A stretch of 64,000 bases of DNA from Xylanimonas allomyrinae (GCF_004135345.1 NZ_CP035495.1:558001-622000); one strand, 5' to 3'. Positions 42,144 to 54,831 are shown, counted from the stretch's first letter. The notes: generated by a model from the letters alone, not told the origin. Translations and numbers: made by a program.

Positions 42144-45100
42144 ATGCCCGCGGCGACCGACGACTTCGTCCACCTCCACGTCCACACCGAGTACTCGATG
42201 CTCGACGGCGCGTCGCTGCTCGACGGGCTGTTCGAGCGAGTGACCGACCAGGGCATGTCGGCCATCGCGATGACGGACCACGGCAACATGCACGGCGCCT
42301 ACGACTTCTACTCCAAGGCCAAGCGCAGCGGCGTCAAGCCGATCATCGGGATCGAGGCGTACCTGACGCCGGGGACCGCGCGGGGAGACCGCACCCGTGT
42401 GCGCTGGGGCAAGGGCGAGACCGCTGAGGAGGGCGGCGACGACGTCTCGGGCGGCGGTGCTTACACGCACCTGACGATGTGGTCGGAGACAACCGAGGGC
42501 ATGCACAACCTCTTCCGGCTCTCGTCGCTCGCGAGCCTGGAGGGCTACTACTTCAAGCCCCGGATGGACAAGGAGCTGCTCCAGCGGTACAGCAAGGGCC
42601 TCATCGTCTCCACGGGCTGCCCCAGCGGCGCCGTCCAGACGCGGCTGCGCCTGGGCCAGTACGAGGAGGCCGTCCGCGAGGCCGCCGACCTGCAGGACAT
42701 CTTCGGGCGCGACAACGTCTACCTCGAGCTGATGGACCACGGCATCTCGATCGAGAAGAGGGTCCGGGACGACCTGCTGCGGCTCGGCCGCGAGCTCGGC
42801 CTGAAGCCCGTGGCGACCAACGACTCGCACTACAACAACCCTGAGGACGCCAGCGCTCAGGAGGCGTTGCTGTGCGTCAACTCGGGCAGCAGGCTCTCCG
42901 AGCCCACGTACGCGCAGGGCGGCAAGCGGTTCGCCTTCGACGGGAACGGCTACTACATCAAGTCCGCCCGCGAGATGCGTGACCTGTGGGACGGACAGGG
43001 CCTGCTGGAGGCCTGCGACACGACCCTCGAGATCGCCGAGCGGTGCGACGTCGCGTTCGTCGAGTCGACCGGCGGGTACATGGCCCGGGCCGACATCCCG
43101 GCCGGCGAGACCGAGGAGAGCTGGTTCCGCAAGGAGGTCTGGCGCGGTATCGAGTCGCGCTACCCGGGCGACGCGCTCACGCAGGAGGTGCGCGACCGTG
43201 TCGAGATGGAGCTCGGCGTCGTCGCCCAGAAGGGCTACTGCGGCTACTACCTCGTGGTGGCCGACTTCATCCAGTGGTCCAAGCGCAACGGCATCCGGGT
43301 CGGGCCGGGCCGTGGCTCGGGCGCCGGCTCGATCGCGGCCTACGCGCTGCGGATCACGGACCTGGACCCGCTCGAGCACGGGCTGTTCTTCGAGCGCTTC
43401 CTCAACCCGGAGCGCCCGTCGATGCCCGACTTCGACATCGACTTCGACGACCACCGCCGCGGCGAGGTCATCGCCTACGTGACCGAGAAGTACGGCACGG
43501 AGCGCGTCGCCCAGATCGCCACGTTCGGACGGATCAAGGCCAAGGCCGCGATCAAGGACGCTGCGCGCATCCTCGACTACGACTTCGCCACCGGCGACCG
43601 GATCACCAAGGCACTGCCGCCCGACGTGATGGGCAAGTCCATCAAGCTCAAGGCCGTCTTCGACGAGAAGGACCCGCGGTACGCCGAGGCGGGCGAGTTC
43701 CGCGCGCTGCACGACAGCGACCCCAACGTCCAGAAGATCTACAAGACCGCGCTCGGCCTCGAAGGCCAGATCCGGCAGACGGGCGTGCACGCCGCCGGCG
43801 TCATCATGTCGAGCGAGCCGATCATCGACGTCGTCCCGATCATGGACCCCAAGGGCGACGGTCAGGTCATCACCCAGTTCGAGTACCCGATGGCCGAGGC
43901 GCTCGGGCTGGTCAAGATGGACTTCCTCGGCCTGTCCAACCTGCACACGATCGAGGACGCCCTGGAGAACATCCGGGCGAACCTCGGCGAGGACCTGGTG
44001 CTCGAGGACGTCCCGTTCGACGACCGGGCGACGTATGAGCTCATGGGCCGTGGCGAGACGCTGGGCGTGTTCCAGCTCGATGGCAGTGGCATGCGCGCGC
44101 TGCTGCGCTCGATGCAGCCGGACGTCTTCGCCGACATCACCGCCGTCTCCGCGCTCTACCGGCCCGGGCCGATGGGTGCCGACTCGCACAACAAGTACGC
44201 GCACCGCAAGAACGGGCGCCAGCCGATCGAGCCGATCCACCCCGAGCTTGCCGAGGCGCTCGAACCGGTGCTGGGGGAGACCTACGGCCTGATCGTGTAC
44301 CAGGAGCAGGTCATGGCGATCGCCCAGGTGCTCGCCGGGTACTCGCTCGGCGCCGCAGACAACATGCGCCGCGTCATGGGCAAGAAGAAGAAGGCCGAGC
44401 TCGACAAGCAGTTCGACGGCTTCCAGGCGGGCATGCTCGAGCGCGGGTTCTCGAAGGCCGCGGTCAAGACGCTGTGGGACATCCTCGTCCCGTTCGCCGA
44501 CTACGCGTTCAACAAGTCGCACTCGGCGGCGTACGGCGTCGTCACCTACTGGACGGCCTACCTCAAGGCGAACTACCCGTCCGAGTACATGGCCGCGCTC
44601 CTGCAGTCCGTCAAGGACGACAAGGACAAGATGGCGCTCTACCTCAACGAGTGCCGCCGCATGCACATCACCGTCCTGCCCCCGGACGTCAACGACTCCG
44701 CGGCGAAGTTCACGGCGGTCGGCACGGACATCCGCTTCGGCCTGGGCGCGGTGCGCAACGTCGGCGCCAACGTCGTGGCCGCGATCGTCGAGGCGCGCGA
44801 GGCGGCCGGACGGTTCACGTCCTTTACCGACTTCCTCGACAAGGTCCCGGCCGTGGTCTGCAACAAGCGCACCATCGAGTCGCTCATCAAGGCGGGGGCG
44901 TTCGACTCGCTCGAGCGCTCGCGCCGGGCGCTGCTCGTCGTGCACGAGCAGGCCGTCGACGCCGTCATCGCGGTCAAGCGCAAGGAGGCCGAGGGCCAGT
45001 TCGACCTGTTCGCCGGGTTCGGAGGCGACGACGACGATGACGGCTTGAGCTTCGCCGTCGACGTGCCGGACCTGCCCGACTGGGACAAGAAGCAGAAGCT

Positions 45101-45716
45101 TGCCTTCGAGCGCGAGATGCTCGGCCTCTACGTCTCCGACCACCCGCTCTCGGGCCTCGAGCACGTGCTGGCGCGCGCCGCCGACACGTCGATCGCCGCG
45201 CTCGTTGGCGACGAGGGGCGCGCGGAGAACTCGACGGTCACGGTTGCGGGGCTGATCACCAGCCTGCAGCGCAAGATGAGCAAGAACGGCAACCCGTGGG
45301 CGGCCGTCACCGTCGAGGACCTCGAGGGCTCGGTCGAGGTCATGTTCTTCGGCGAGACCTACCTCGCCTATTCGACGGCGCTCGCCGAGGACCAGGTGGT
45401 CGCCGTCCGTGGTCGTGTGCGGCGCCGCGACGACCAGCTCTCGCTGCAGGCGATGGAGGTCGCGCTCCCTGACACGTCGGCCGTCGCGGACGCGCCCGTG
45501 CACGTCGCCGTGCCGCACACGCGGTGCGTCGAGCCCGTCATGGTCAGGCTGCGCGAGGTCCTCTCGTCGCATCCCGGGTCGGCCGAGGTGCACGTCACCG
45601 TCGCAGAGCCCGGCAAGCGCACCGTGGTGCGGGCCGCGGACTCGCTGCGCGTCGAGAAGTCGCCCGCGCTCTTCGGCGACCTCAAGGCGCTGCTCGGCCC
45701 GGCGTGCCTGGGATGA
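42144..45716 (+). CDS. dnaE: DNA polymerase III alpha subunit DnaE1
   Basis: 1190 aa. An N-terminal PHP domain (FVHLHVHTEYSMLDGAS, MTDHGNMHGAYDFY) is followed by the C-family polymerase core. Catalytic Asp residues lie in MPDFDIDFDDHRRGEVI. RQTGVHAAGVIMSS, the fingers, and SAVYR-like ALYRPGPMGADSHNKYAHRKNG follow. The C-terminal part has helix-hairpin-helix and OB-fold segments (VTVAGLITSLQRKMSKNGNPWAAVTVED). It is the replicative polymerase. The leaderless ATG is set by the -10 box and the family N-terminus. The stop overlaps the NUDIX start (ATGA). Confidence 0.97.
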   Translation: MPAATDDFVHLHVHTEYSMLDGASLLDGLFERVTDQGMSAIAMTDHGNMHGAYDFYSKAKRSGVKPIIGIEAYLTPGTARGDRTRVRWGKGETAEEGGDDVSGGGAYTHLTMWSETTEGMHNLFRLSSLASLEGYYFKPRMDKELLQRYSKGLIVSTGCPSGAVQTRLRLGQYEEAVREAADLQDIFGRDNVYLELMDHGISIEKRVRDDLLRLGRELGLKPVATNDSHYNNPEDASAQEALLCVNSGSRLSEPTYAQGGKRFAFDGNGYYIKSAREMRDLWDGQGLLEACDTTLEIAERCDVAFVESTGGYMARADIPAGETEESWFRKEVWRGIESRYPGDALTQEVRDRVEMELGVVAQKGYCGYYLVVADFIQWSKRNGIRVGPGRGSGAGSIAAYALRITDLDPLEHGLFFERFLNPERPSMPDFDIDFDDHRRGEVIAYVTEKYGTERVAQIATFGRIKAKAAIKDAARILDYDFATGDRITKALPPDVMGKSIKLKAVFDEKDPRYAEAGEFRALHDSDPNVQKIYKTALGLEGQIRQTGVHAAGVIMSSEPIIDVVPIMDPKGDGQVITQFEYPMAEALGLVKMDFLGLSNLHTIEDALENIRANLGEDLVLEDVPFDDRATYELMGRGETLGVFQLDGSGMRALLRSMQPDVFADITAVSALYRPGPMGADSHNKYAHRKNGRQPIEPIHPELAEALEPVLGETYGLIVYQEQVMAIAQVLAGYSLGAADNMRRVMGKKKKAELDKQFDGFQAGMLERGFSKAAVKTLWDILVPFADYAFNKSHSAAYGVVTYWTAYLKANYPSEYMAALLQSVKDDKDKMALYLNECRRMHITVLPPDVNDSAAKFTAVGTDIRFGLGAVRNVGANVVAAIVEAREAAGRFTSFTDFLDKVPAVVCNKRTIESLIKAGAFDSLERSRRALLVVHEQAVDAVIAVKRKEAEGQFDLFAGFGGDDDDDGLSFAVDVPDLPDWDKKQKLAFEREMLGLYVSDHPLSGLEHVLARAADTSIAALVGDEGRAENSTVTVAGLITSLQRKMSKNGNPWAAVTVEDLEGSVEVMFFGETYLAYSTALAEDQVVAVRGRVRRRDDQLSLQAMEVALPDTSAVADAPVHVAVPHTRCVEPVMVRLREVLSSHPGSAEVHVTVAEPGKRTVVRAADSLRVEKSPALFGDLKALLGPACLG

Positions 45717-46300
45717 CCGGGGCTGAGCCCGCCGCACAGGACGGACCGAGCCCTGCGCGGGCGGTCGTGAGGCCTCGGACGCCGGGCCGCGCGCCCGACG
45801 TCTCGACGGCCTGGACCGACGACGGCTCCGCGGACCACCGGTTCCGTGTCGTCCCAGCCGCGTACGTCTTCCTGCGCCGACGCGTCGGTGACGGCCCTGG
45901 GGAGGTGCTGCTCCAGCTCCGCGAGGGCACGGGTTTCATGGACGGCCACTGGGCCGCCGGTGCGGCCGGCCACGTGGAGGCGGGCGAGTCGGTCGTCGCG
46001 GCCGCCGTACGTGAGGCCCGCGAGGAGCTCGGCATCGCGATCGACCCCCGGGACCTGCGCCCCGTCACCGCGATGCACCGCGGTCAGCCGGGCGGGCCCG
46101 CGCTCGAGCAGCGGATCGACGTGTTCTTCGAGGCGTACCGCTGGACGGGCGACCCGAGGCGTGCCGAGGCGGCCAAGGCCGCCGACCTGCGCTGGTTCGC
46201 CGCCGACGGGTTGCCGGAGCCGGTGGTGCCGCACGAGCTTCGCGTGCTGCGGGCTCTCGCCGCAGGCGACGTGCCGAGGCTCATGGTCGAGGGCTTCTGA
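45713..46300 (+). CDS. NUDIX hydrolase
   Basis: 195 aa. The NUDIX box GHVEAGESVVAAAVREAREELGI fits G-x5-E-x7-REUxEExGU (about residues 85-107). It is preceded by VPAAYVFLRRRV and GTGFMDGHWAAGAAGH. Such enzymes hydrolyse nucleoside diphosphate derivatives; the substrate cannot be told. It overlaps dnaE by 4 bases and the next gene by one, so it is co-translated with the polymerase; nucleotide-pool cleaning is a natural but unproven reading. Confidence 0.9.
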   Translation: MTGAEPAAQDGPSPARAVVRPRTPGRAPDVSTAWTDDGSADHRFRVVPAAYVFLRRRVGDGPGEVLLQLREGTGFMDGHWAAGAAGHVEAGESVVAAAVREAREELGIAIDPRDLRPVTAMHRGQPGGPALEQRIDVFFEAYRWTGDPRRAEAAKAADLRWFAADGLPEPVVPHELRVLRALAAGDVPRLMVEGF

Positions 46301-46704
46301 TGCTGCGCCTCAACCCCGAACAGCTCGTCTTCGTCACCGAACGCCACCTCGCGACGCTGACGACGCTGCGCGCCGACGGCTCGCCCCACGTCACGCCGGT
46401 GGCCTTCATGTGGGACGCCGCGACGGGTGCCGCCGTCATGACGACCGAACGAGGGTCCGCCAAGGCCGTCAACGCGCGCCGCCGCGACCCGTCGGGGCGA
46501 GCCCCGCGCGCCGCGCTGTGCCAGGTCGACGGGGGCCGCTGGCTCACGATCGAAGGCACCATCGAGGCGGTCGACGACGAGGCCGCGGTCGCGGACGCCG
46601 TCGCCCGCCACGCACGGCGCTACCACGCACTCGAACCGGACGCGGCGCGCATCGTGCTGCGTCTGACGGCCGACCGTGTGCTCGCGAGCGACTACATGGC
46701 GTGA
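46300..46704 (+). CDS. PPOX-class F420/FMN-dependent flavin-binding protein
   Basis: 134 aa, a split-barrel fold: LVFVTERHLATLTTLRADGSPHVTPVAFMWDA and GRWLTIEGTIEAVDDEAAV are the PPOX class signatures. Members bind F420 or FMN and reduce varied substrates or quench the cofactor. The exact cofactor is not determinable here. ATG overlaps the NUDIX stop by one base. Confidence 0.85.
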   Translation: MLRLNPEQLVFVTERHLATLTTLRADGSPHVTPVAFMWDAATGAAVMTTERGSAKAVNARRRDPSGRAPRAALCQVDGGRWLTIEGTIEAVDDEAAVADAVARHARRYHALEPDAARIVLRLTADRVLASDYMA

Positions 46705-46756
46705 CGGGCGACCGGGGGCCGTGGCGGCGGACCGACGACCGTGACGGGCCGACGGC

Positions 46757-46990
46757 CTACGCGACGACGGCGCTGCGCTCGCCCTGGGGGCTCGCGACCG
46801 ACACGACGTCCCCACGGCCGAGCTGCCGCCCACGACGAGTCTCGACCTGGCCGTTGACGCGAACCTCGCCGTCGGCCACCAGGTCGCGGGCCTCGTTCCC
46901 TGTGTCGGCGAGGCCGGCGAGCTTGAGGAACTGGCCGAGCCGGATCATGTCGTCGCGGATCGGGACCGCTTGGGGACTCATGCGTGCCAT
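46757..46990 (-). CDS. Small S4-domain RNA-binding protein
   Basis: 77 aa, nearly all S4 domain: IRLGQFLKLAGLADTGNEARDLVADGEVRVNGQVETRRGRQLGRGDVV. It resembles YbcJ/YaaA-type free S4 proteins that bind structured RNA or ribosomal subunits. Two ATG starts are possible, 46990 or 46981 (MSPQ...); the first has GGGGAA immediately before it. Divergent from hisD with 42 bases between. Confidence 0.85.
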   Translation of the reverse strand: MARMSPQAVPIRDDMIRLGQFLKLAGLADTGNEARDLVADGEVRVNGQVETRRGRQLGRGDVVSVASPQGERSAVVA

Positions 46991-47020
46991 TTTCCCCGGA
47001 CTCGTGGTGTGCTCGGCACC

Positions 47021-47026
47021 TAGACT
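47021..47026 (+). promoter_or_regulatory. -10 box for leaderless hisD
   Basis: TAGACT lies 6 bases before the hisD GTG in the 42-base divergent gap. Confidence 0.5.
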
Positions 47027-47032
47027 GGCGCC

Positions 47033-48358
47033 GTGATCCAGCGCATCGACCTCCGCGGCCGCACGCTCACGCGCCGCGACCTGCTCGCCGTCCTCCCGCG
47101 CGCCGAGGTGGGGGTGGACGAGGCGATCGAGTCCGTCGCCCCGATCGTGGCCGACGTCCGCGCGCGCGGCGCTGCGGCGCTGCGCGACATCGCCGAGCGT
47201 TTCGACGGCGTCCGTCCCGCCGACCTGCGGGTTCCCGCCCCTGCGCTCGCCGAGGCGCTGGCGAGCCTGACGGGTCCCGTCCGCGCGGGGCTCGAGGAGG
47301 CGATCGTGCGGGTGCGCGCCGTCCACACGGCGCAGGTGCCGCCCGAGCACAGCACGCAGCTTGCCGAAGGTGCCGTCGTGCGTCAGCGCTACGTGCCCGT
47401 GGAGCGCGTCGGCCTGTATGCGCCGGGCGGCCTGGCCGTGTACCCGTCGAGCGTGATCATGAACGTCGTCGCGGCCCAGGCCGCGGGCGTCGAGGGCATC
47501 GCGCTGGCGTCCCCTCCGCAGAAGGACCACGGCGGGCTCCCGCACCCGACCATCCTCGCCGCGTGCGCGCTGCTCGGCGTCGACGAGGTCTACGCCGTCG
47601 GCGGCGCGCAGGCCGTGGCCATGTTCGCCTACGGTGCCGCAGGCAGCGAACCGCAGGACGGTGCCGTGCTGTGCGAGCCGGTCGACGTCGTCACGGGCCC
47701 GGGGAACGTGTACGTCGCGGCGGCGAAGCGTCTCGTGCGCGGCGTCGTCGGCATCGACGCCGAGGCCGGGCCGACGGAGATCGCCGTCCTCGCCGACGAC
47801 ACGGCCGACGCCACGCACGTCGCGCTCGACCTCATCAGCCAGGCCGAGCACGACCCGATGGCGGCGTCGGTGCTGGTGACCCCGTCGGAGCGGCTCGCCG
47901 CGGCCGTCGAGGAAAAGCTGACCGAGCTCGCGGTCGCGACCAAGCACGCGGGCCGGGTCGCGATCGCCCTCGGTGGCCCGCAGTCGGCGATCGTCATGGT
48001 CGACGACGTCGAGCAGGGCGTGCAGGTGGTTGACGCGTACGGCGCCGAGCACCTTGAGCTGCACACCGCCGACGCCGCAGCGCTGGCCGACCGGATCCGC
48101 AGCGCGGGCGCGATCTTCGTCGGGCCGTGGGCGCCGGTGTCGCTGGGCGACTACATGGCCGGCTCGAACCACGTGCTGCCCACGGGCGGCACCGCCCGGT
48201 ACGCGAGCGCGCTGAGCGTGCTCTCGTTCCTCAAGTCGGTGCAGGTCGTCGAGTACACGCGCGACGCGCTCGCCGAGCTCGCGGACCGGATCGTCGCCGT
48301 CGCCGACGACGAGGACCTGCCCGCGCACGGCGAGGCGGTGCGCGGGCGATTCCGGTAG
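47033..48358 (+). CDS. hisD: Histidinol dehydrogenase
   Basis: 441 aa, full length. Signatures include [77 protein letters not shown], the catalytic Glu-His in YGAEHLEL, and [21 protein letters not shown]. It performs the last two steps of histidine synthesis with NAD and zinc. Unlike the other his genes here it stands apart, 4.7 kb upstream of hisC. Confidence 0.97.
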   Translation: MIQRIDLRGRTLTRRDLLAVLPRAEVGVDEAIESVAPIVADVRARGAAALRDIAERFDGVRPADLRVPAPALAEALASLTGPVRAGLEEAIVRVRAVHTAQVPPEHSTQLAEGAVVRQRYVPVERVGLYAPGGLAVYPSSVIMNVVAAQAAGVEGIALASPPQKDHGGLPHPTILAACALLGVDEVYAVGGAQAVAMFAYGAAGSEPQDGAVLCEPVDVVTGPGNVYVAAAKRLVRGVVGIDAEAGPTEIAVLADDTADATHVALDLISQAEHDPMAASVLVTPSERLAAAVEEKLTELAVATKHAGRVAIALGGPQSAIVMVDDVEQGVQVVDAYGAEHLELHTADAAALADRIRSAGAIFVGPWAPVSLGDYMAGSNHVLPTGGTARYASALSVLSFLKSVQVVEYTRDALAELADRIVAVADDEDLPAHGEAVRGRFR

Positions 48359-48364
48359 CAGGCC

Positions 48365-48922
48365 GTGGGCGCGGGGTCGCAGGGCGTGACGGCGCCGCGC
48401 GTCGTGGTGCTGCTCACCGGGATGTCGGGTGCGGGCAAGACCGAGGCGCTGCGTGGTCTCGCCGCGCGCGGGCATGCGATCCGGGACCTCGACTATGACG
48501 GGTACTCCGTGCTGAGGCGCGCGCCCGATGCGCCGGTCGGCTGGGAACAGCTCTGGGACCTGCCCAAGGTCGAGGCGCTGATCGACGCCCACACCTCCGG
48601 GGCGCTGTTCCTGGCCGGGACCGTGCGCAACCAGGGCGTGCTCCGTGACCGGTTCGACGCGGTCGTGCTGCTCACCGCGCCCCGCGACGTGCTGCTCGCA
48701 CGCGTCGCGGCCCGCAGCGACAACCCGTACGGCAAGGACGCGGCTGGTCGCGCCCAGATCGAGCACGACATCGACGCTGTCGAGCCGTTGCTGCGGCGGG
48801 GGGCGAGCCACGTCGTGCCGACGGATCGCCCGGTGGGCGAGGTGGTCGCCGATGTCGAGCGCATCGCCACGTGTGCCGGCGGAACCGGGAGGAAGGACGG
48901 TCCGCGCCCGACGCAGCCGTGA
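48365..48922 (+). CDS. P-loop NTPase resembling small-molecule kinases
   Basis: 185 aa. Walker A is LLTGMSGAGKTEALRGLA near residue 20; DLDYDGYSVL follows like a kinase substrate region. TAPRDVLLARVAARSDNPYGKD resembles the lid of adenylate/shikimate kinase-like folds. Substrate unknown. It begins 7 bases after hisD, so it is probably cotranscribed. GTG 48365 or 48386 could be the start. The 129 bases after it, facing the hydrolase gene, are empty. Confidence 0.7.
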   Translation: MGAGSQGVTAPRVVVLLTGMSGAGKTEALRGLAARGHAIRDLDYDGYSVLRRAPDAPVGWEQLWDLPKVEALIDAHTSGALFLAGTVRNQGVLRDRFDAVVLLTAPRDVLLARVAARSDNPYGKDAAGRAQIEHDIDAVEPLLRRGASHVVPTDRPVGEVVADVERIATCAGGTGRKDGPRPTQP

Positions 48923-49051
48923 GTGCTTCGGGCCCGCCCGCGTCGCGCCCGGGAGGCGCGGCCGTCGCGCGTAGACCGCCGCCTGGGGCCGCTCCGTCAC
49001 CCGGCCGCAACCGCGCTTCGGTCGACGACTGCGTTGCCCGGCGCCGACGTG

Positions 49052-50016
49052 TCACCCGGCCGCGACCGCGTCGCCCAGACGCTCGACCGCGTCGGCGACC
49101 GTCGGGCCGAGCCAGAGCGCGTCGTTGTGCCGGGCGCCCTCGACGACGAGGTGCTCGAAGAGGTTGCGCGCCGCTGCCGCGACGGCGTCGCTCTGCCCGG
49201 GTGGGACCACCTCGTCGGCCGATCCGTGGATCACCGTGACCGGGACATCGCTCGCGGCCACCTGTTCGGCGACGGGGTAGATGTTGCGGTCGATGATGAA
49301 CCGCACGAGCGGGCGTGGCAGCGGCACGAGGCTGCGCGCGACGTCCTCGAACGAGGTGAAGGGCGAGCGCAGCACGAGCCCGGCCGGCGGTACCTGGGCC
49401 GCGAGTCCCGACACCACACCGGTGCCGATCGACTCGCCGAGGTAGATCGTGCGCTCGGGCGGGAACCCGCGTGCGGCCAGCTCGTTCTGCCCGGCGAGCG
49501 CATCGAGCACCAGACCGTCCTCCGACGGCGTCCCGGGGTTCCCCGAGTAGCCTCGGTAGCCGAGCATCAGCACGGCGAACCCGCGGTCGGCGAGCTCGGC
49601 GCCGAGCCGGGCACGCCCCGAGAGGGCACCGCCGTTGCCGTGCGCGAACAGCACCGCCTGGTCGCGTGCCGGGGACCCGGGGCTGGGCGGGACGAACCAG
49701 GCGCGCAGCGCGAGCCCGTCGTGCGTGGTCAGGGTGACGTCGTCGGCGCCCGGCAGGACGGACGCGGCGGCGGCGAGCGGGGTACGTGACGGGTGGTAGG
49801 CGAGGGTGTGCTGCATGGCTCGCGCTGCGAAGGTGAGGCCCACGGCAACCGCGATCGTGACCACGGCTGCGACGGCCACGCGCCGGACTCTCGCCCACCT
49901 GGGCCGTGCACTCCCCGGCCGTGCACTCCCCGGCCGTGCACTCGGTGGCCGTGCACTCCCTGACCGCGCGCCCACGGGCCGCCCGCTCGTCGCGGGCCGT
50001 CCCGGCGGAGGCGAGC

Positions 50017-50020
<4 letters not shown>
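49052..50020 (-). CDS. Membrane-anchored alpha/beta hydrolase
   Basis: 322 aa. A Ser/Ala/Arg/Pro repeat tail (about residues 10-45) and one membrane helix (VAVAAVVTIAVAVGLTFAA) precede the hydrolase domain. The oxyanion segment is FAHGNGGALSGRA, the nucleophile elbow is YLGESIGTGVVSGL (Ser in G-E-S-I-G), Asp in HGSADEVVPP, and His in GARHNDALW. This resembles ABHD17-like/YpfH-like serine hydrolases. The GTG overlaps the recQ stop (GTGA), so the two are coupled. Confidence 0.85.
49902..49961. repeat. 15-bp tandem repeat, four units, inside the hydrolase gene
   Basis: Four adjacent copies of GGCCGTGCACTCCCC (last three bases vary). Because 15 is a multiple of three, the frame is kept and encodes repeating GSARP/PSARP residues in the cytoplasmic tail. 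Copy number may vary between strains. Confidence 0.8.
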
Positions 50021-52410
<2,390 letters not shown>

Positions 52411-52534
52411 CCCGCGATCGTAGGCGGGGGCACCCACGCCCCGGTGCGGGGGGCGCCGCCCTGTGGACGACGCCGTCGCGCTGCGGTGCGACGGCCGGCT
52501 GGACCGTCACGGCGCACGTGGCCAAGATGGCGCC

Positions 52535-52963
52535 ATGACCGACCTCTCTCGCCGCCAGGTCCTGGGCGTGGCAGGCGCCACCGTGGCGGGCACCTGCCTG
52601 CTGTCGGCGTGCGCCGCACCGCGCGCCACCCCCCAGGACGACGCCTCGGCGGTCGCGGCACGCGGCGCGGGCACGCGCGTGGCGGGCCTGGCCGACGTCG
52701 CGGTCGGTGGCGCGCTCGCGGTCGACGTCGACGGGCACGCGCTGCTCCTGACCCGGCCGGCCGAGCGCGAGGTGCACCTGTTCAGCTCGATCTGCCCGCA
52801 CGCGGGCTGCAAGGTGGCGCCCGCCGGCGACGAGCTGGACTGCCCGTGCCACGGCTCGCGCTTCGCGCCGACCGACGGCGCCGTGCTCGGCGGACCCGCA
52901 GGGGCGCCGCTCGCGCAGATCCCGGTCGAGATCCAGGGCTCCGACGTCGTGCTGGCCGGGTGA
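52535..52963 (+). CDS. Rieske [2Fe-2S] lipoprotein exported by Tat
   Basis: 142 aa. The twin-arginine signal LSRRQVLGVAGATVAGTCLL ends in the lipobox LSAC, so the protein is folded with its cluster, exported and anchored by a lipid on that Cys. The Rieske ligands are C-x-H in CPHAGC and CPCHGSRF near the C-terminus. The small size and lack of a cytochrome partner set it apart from QcrA of the bc1 complex. An electron-transfer role is inferred; its redox partner is not visible here. No Shine-Dalgarno is obvious. Confidence 0.9.
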   Translation: MTDLSRRQVLGVAGATVAGTCLLSACAAPRATPQDDASAVAARGAGTRVAGLADVAVGGALAVDVDGHALLLTRPAEREVHLFSSICPHAGCKVAPAGDELDCPCHGSRFAPTDGAVLGGPAGAPLAQIPVEIQGSDVVLAG

Positions 52964-53030
52964 GGCCCGCCCGGGGCGGGCGTCCCGCTCGCCCTGTGAA
53001 CCGGCGTCCGGCCCTCCCGCGTGCCTTCCG

Positions 53031-53036
53031 TAGACT
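53031..53036 (+). promoter_or_regulatory. -10 box for leaderless hisC
   Basis: TAGACT lies 6 bases before the hisC GTG; promoter of the hisC-hisB-hisH-priA operon. Confidence 0.5.
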
Positions 53037-53042
53037 GACCCG

Positions 53043-54229
53043 GTGACGACCCACACCGCCGCGGCGACCCCCCGGGTCACCGCGCTGCCCCTGCGGCCCG
53101 AGCTCGCCGACGAGGAGCCCTACGGCGCCCCGCAGCTCGACGTCCCGGTGCTGCTCAACGTCAACGAGAACCCGTACGCGCCATCCGACGAGGTCGTCGC
53201 GACGATCGCCGCCGACGTCGCCGCCGCGGCCCGCGGCCTCAACCGGTACCCGGACCGCGACTTCCTGGGCCTGCGCGGCGACCTCGCCGCCTACCTGCGC
53301 CGCGAGTCGGGTGTCACCCTGCGCGCCGAGCAGGTGTGGGCCGCCAACGGTTCCAACGAGGTCATGCTGCACCTGCTGCAGGCCTTCGGCGGGCCCGGCC
53401 GCACCGTCGTCTCGTTCGCCCCGACGTACTCGATGTACCCCGAGTACGCGCGGGACACGCACACGCGCTGGGTCGCCGGTCGCCGCAACGAGGACTTCAC
53501 GCTCGACGCGGCCCACGCCGTCGAGACGATCGAGCGCGAGCAGCCCGCGGTCGTCCTGCTGACCAGCCCCAACAACCCGACCGGCACCACGCTGCCGCTG
53601 GACGTCGTGGAGGCCGTGCTCGATGCCGCGGCGCGCGTGCGCATCGCCGACGCTCCCGACGGCGCGGGGGCGGTCGTCGTCGTCGACGAGGCGTACGCCG
53701 AGTTCCGGCGTGCTGGGACGCCGTCCGCGCTCGCGCTGCTGGACGCCCACCCGAACCTCGCCGTCACGCGCACCATGTCCAAGGCGTTCGCCGCGGCCGG
53801 GCTGCGGCTGGGCTACCTGGCCGCGAGCACCGCGCTCGTGGACGCGCTGCGCGTCGTGCGCCTGCCGTACCACCTGTCGGCGATCACGCAGGCGGCGGCA
53901 CGGGCCGCCCTCAAGCACACCGAGTCGCTGCTCGCCCAGGTCGACGCGTTGCGCGCCGAGCGCGACGGGCTCGTCGCCTGGCTCCGGGCGCAGACCGGGA
54001 CCGGGGGCAGCCGCTCGTCGTCGCCGAGACCGACGCCAACTTCGTCCTCTTCGGCCGGTTCGCCGACCGCCACGCCGTCTGGCAGGGCCTGCTCGACCGC
54101 GGGGTGCTCATCCGCGAGGTCGGCCCGGCCGGATGGCTGCGCGTGTCCGTCGGCACCCCCGAGGAGACCGCGCGATTCAAGGACGCCCTGAACGACGTCG
54201 TCACCGCCATCACCGAGCAGGAGGCCTGA
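53043..54229 (+). pseudogene. hisC: Histidinol-phosphate aminotransferase, frame broken at a G run
   Basis: About 395 residues when joined. PLP-enzyme signatures are [49 protein letters not shown], and the PLP-lysine in [18 protein letters not shown]. The frame breaks at GGGGG, 54003-54007; a sixth G continues it as [18 protein letters not shown] to the end, and the stop then overlaps hisB by one base. It converts imidazole acetol phosphate to histidinol phosphate. The pathway around it is intact, which argues for a sequencing error. Confidence 0.9.
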
Positions 54230-54831
54230 TGGGTACCCGCACCGCCCGCATCGAGCGGTCCACCAGCGAGTCCAGCGTCGTCGTCGAGGTCGACCTCGAC
54301 GGCACGGGCCGCACGGACATCTCGACGTCCGTGCCGTTCTACGACCACATGCTCACCGCACTGGGCAAGCACTCGCTCATCGACCTCACGGTCAAGGCCA
54401 CGGGCGACACCCACATCGACGCCCACCACACGGTCGAGGACACCGCGATCGTGCTCGGCCAGGCGCTGCGCCAGGCCCTCGGCGACAAGCAGGGCATCGC
54501 ACGCTTCGGCGACGCGACCGTGCCGCTCGACGAGGCGCTGGCCCTCGCCGTCGTCGACGTGTCGGGGCGCCCCTACCTCGTGCACGAGGGCGAGCCCGCC
54601 GGGCAGGAGTACCACCTCATCGGCGGTCACTTCACCGGGTCGCTGACCCGGCACGTCCTGGAGTCGATCGCGCACCACGCCGGCATCTGCCTGCACGTGC
54701 GGGTGCTCGCCGGGCGCGACCCGCACCACATCGTCGAGGCCCAGTTCAAGGCACTGGCGCGCGCGCTGCGTGCCGCCGTCGCCCTCGACCCGCGCGTCGA
54801 GGGCGTCCCGTCGACCAAGGGAGCGCTGTGA
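54229..54831 (+). CDS. hisB: Imidazoleglycerol-phosphate dehydratase
   Basis: 200 aa, the single-function form. The manganese-binding signatures are [29 protein letters not shown], and [16 protein letters not shown]...[17 protein letters not shown]. It dehydrates imidazole glycerol phosphate. The ATG overlaps hisC by one base; the stop overlaps the next GTG (GTGA). Confidence 0.97.
   Translation: MGTRTARIERSTSESSVVVEVDLDGTGRTDISTSVPFYDHMLTALGKHSLIDLTVKATGDTHIDAHHTVEDTAIVLGQALRQALGDKQGIARFGDATVPLDEALALAVVDVSGRPYLVHEGEPAGQEYHLIGGHFTGSLTRHVLESIAHHAGICLHVRVLAGRDPHHIVEAQFKALARALRAAVALDPRVEGVPSTKGAL

Noticed and set aside
42069-45737. A 1222-codon open frame antisense to dnaE
   Set aside because: Long antisense frames are expected at this G+C content; the composition is Arg/Asp/His-rich and the plus strand has a full DnaE with all motifs.
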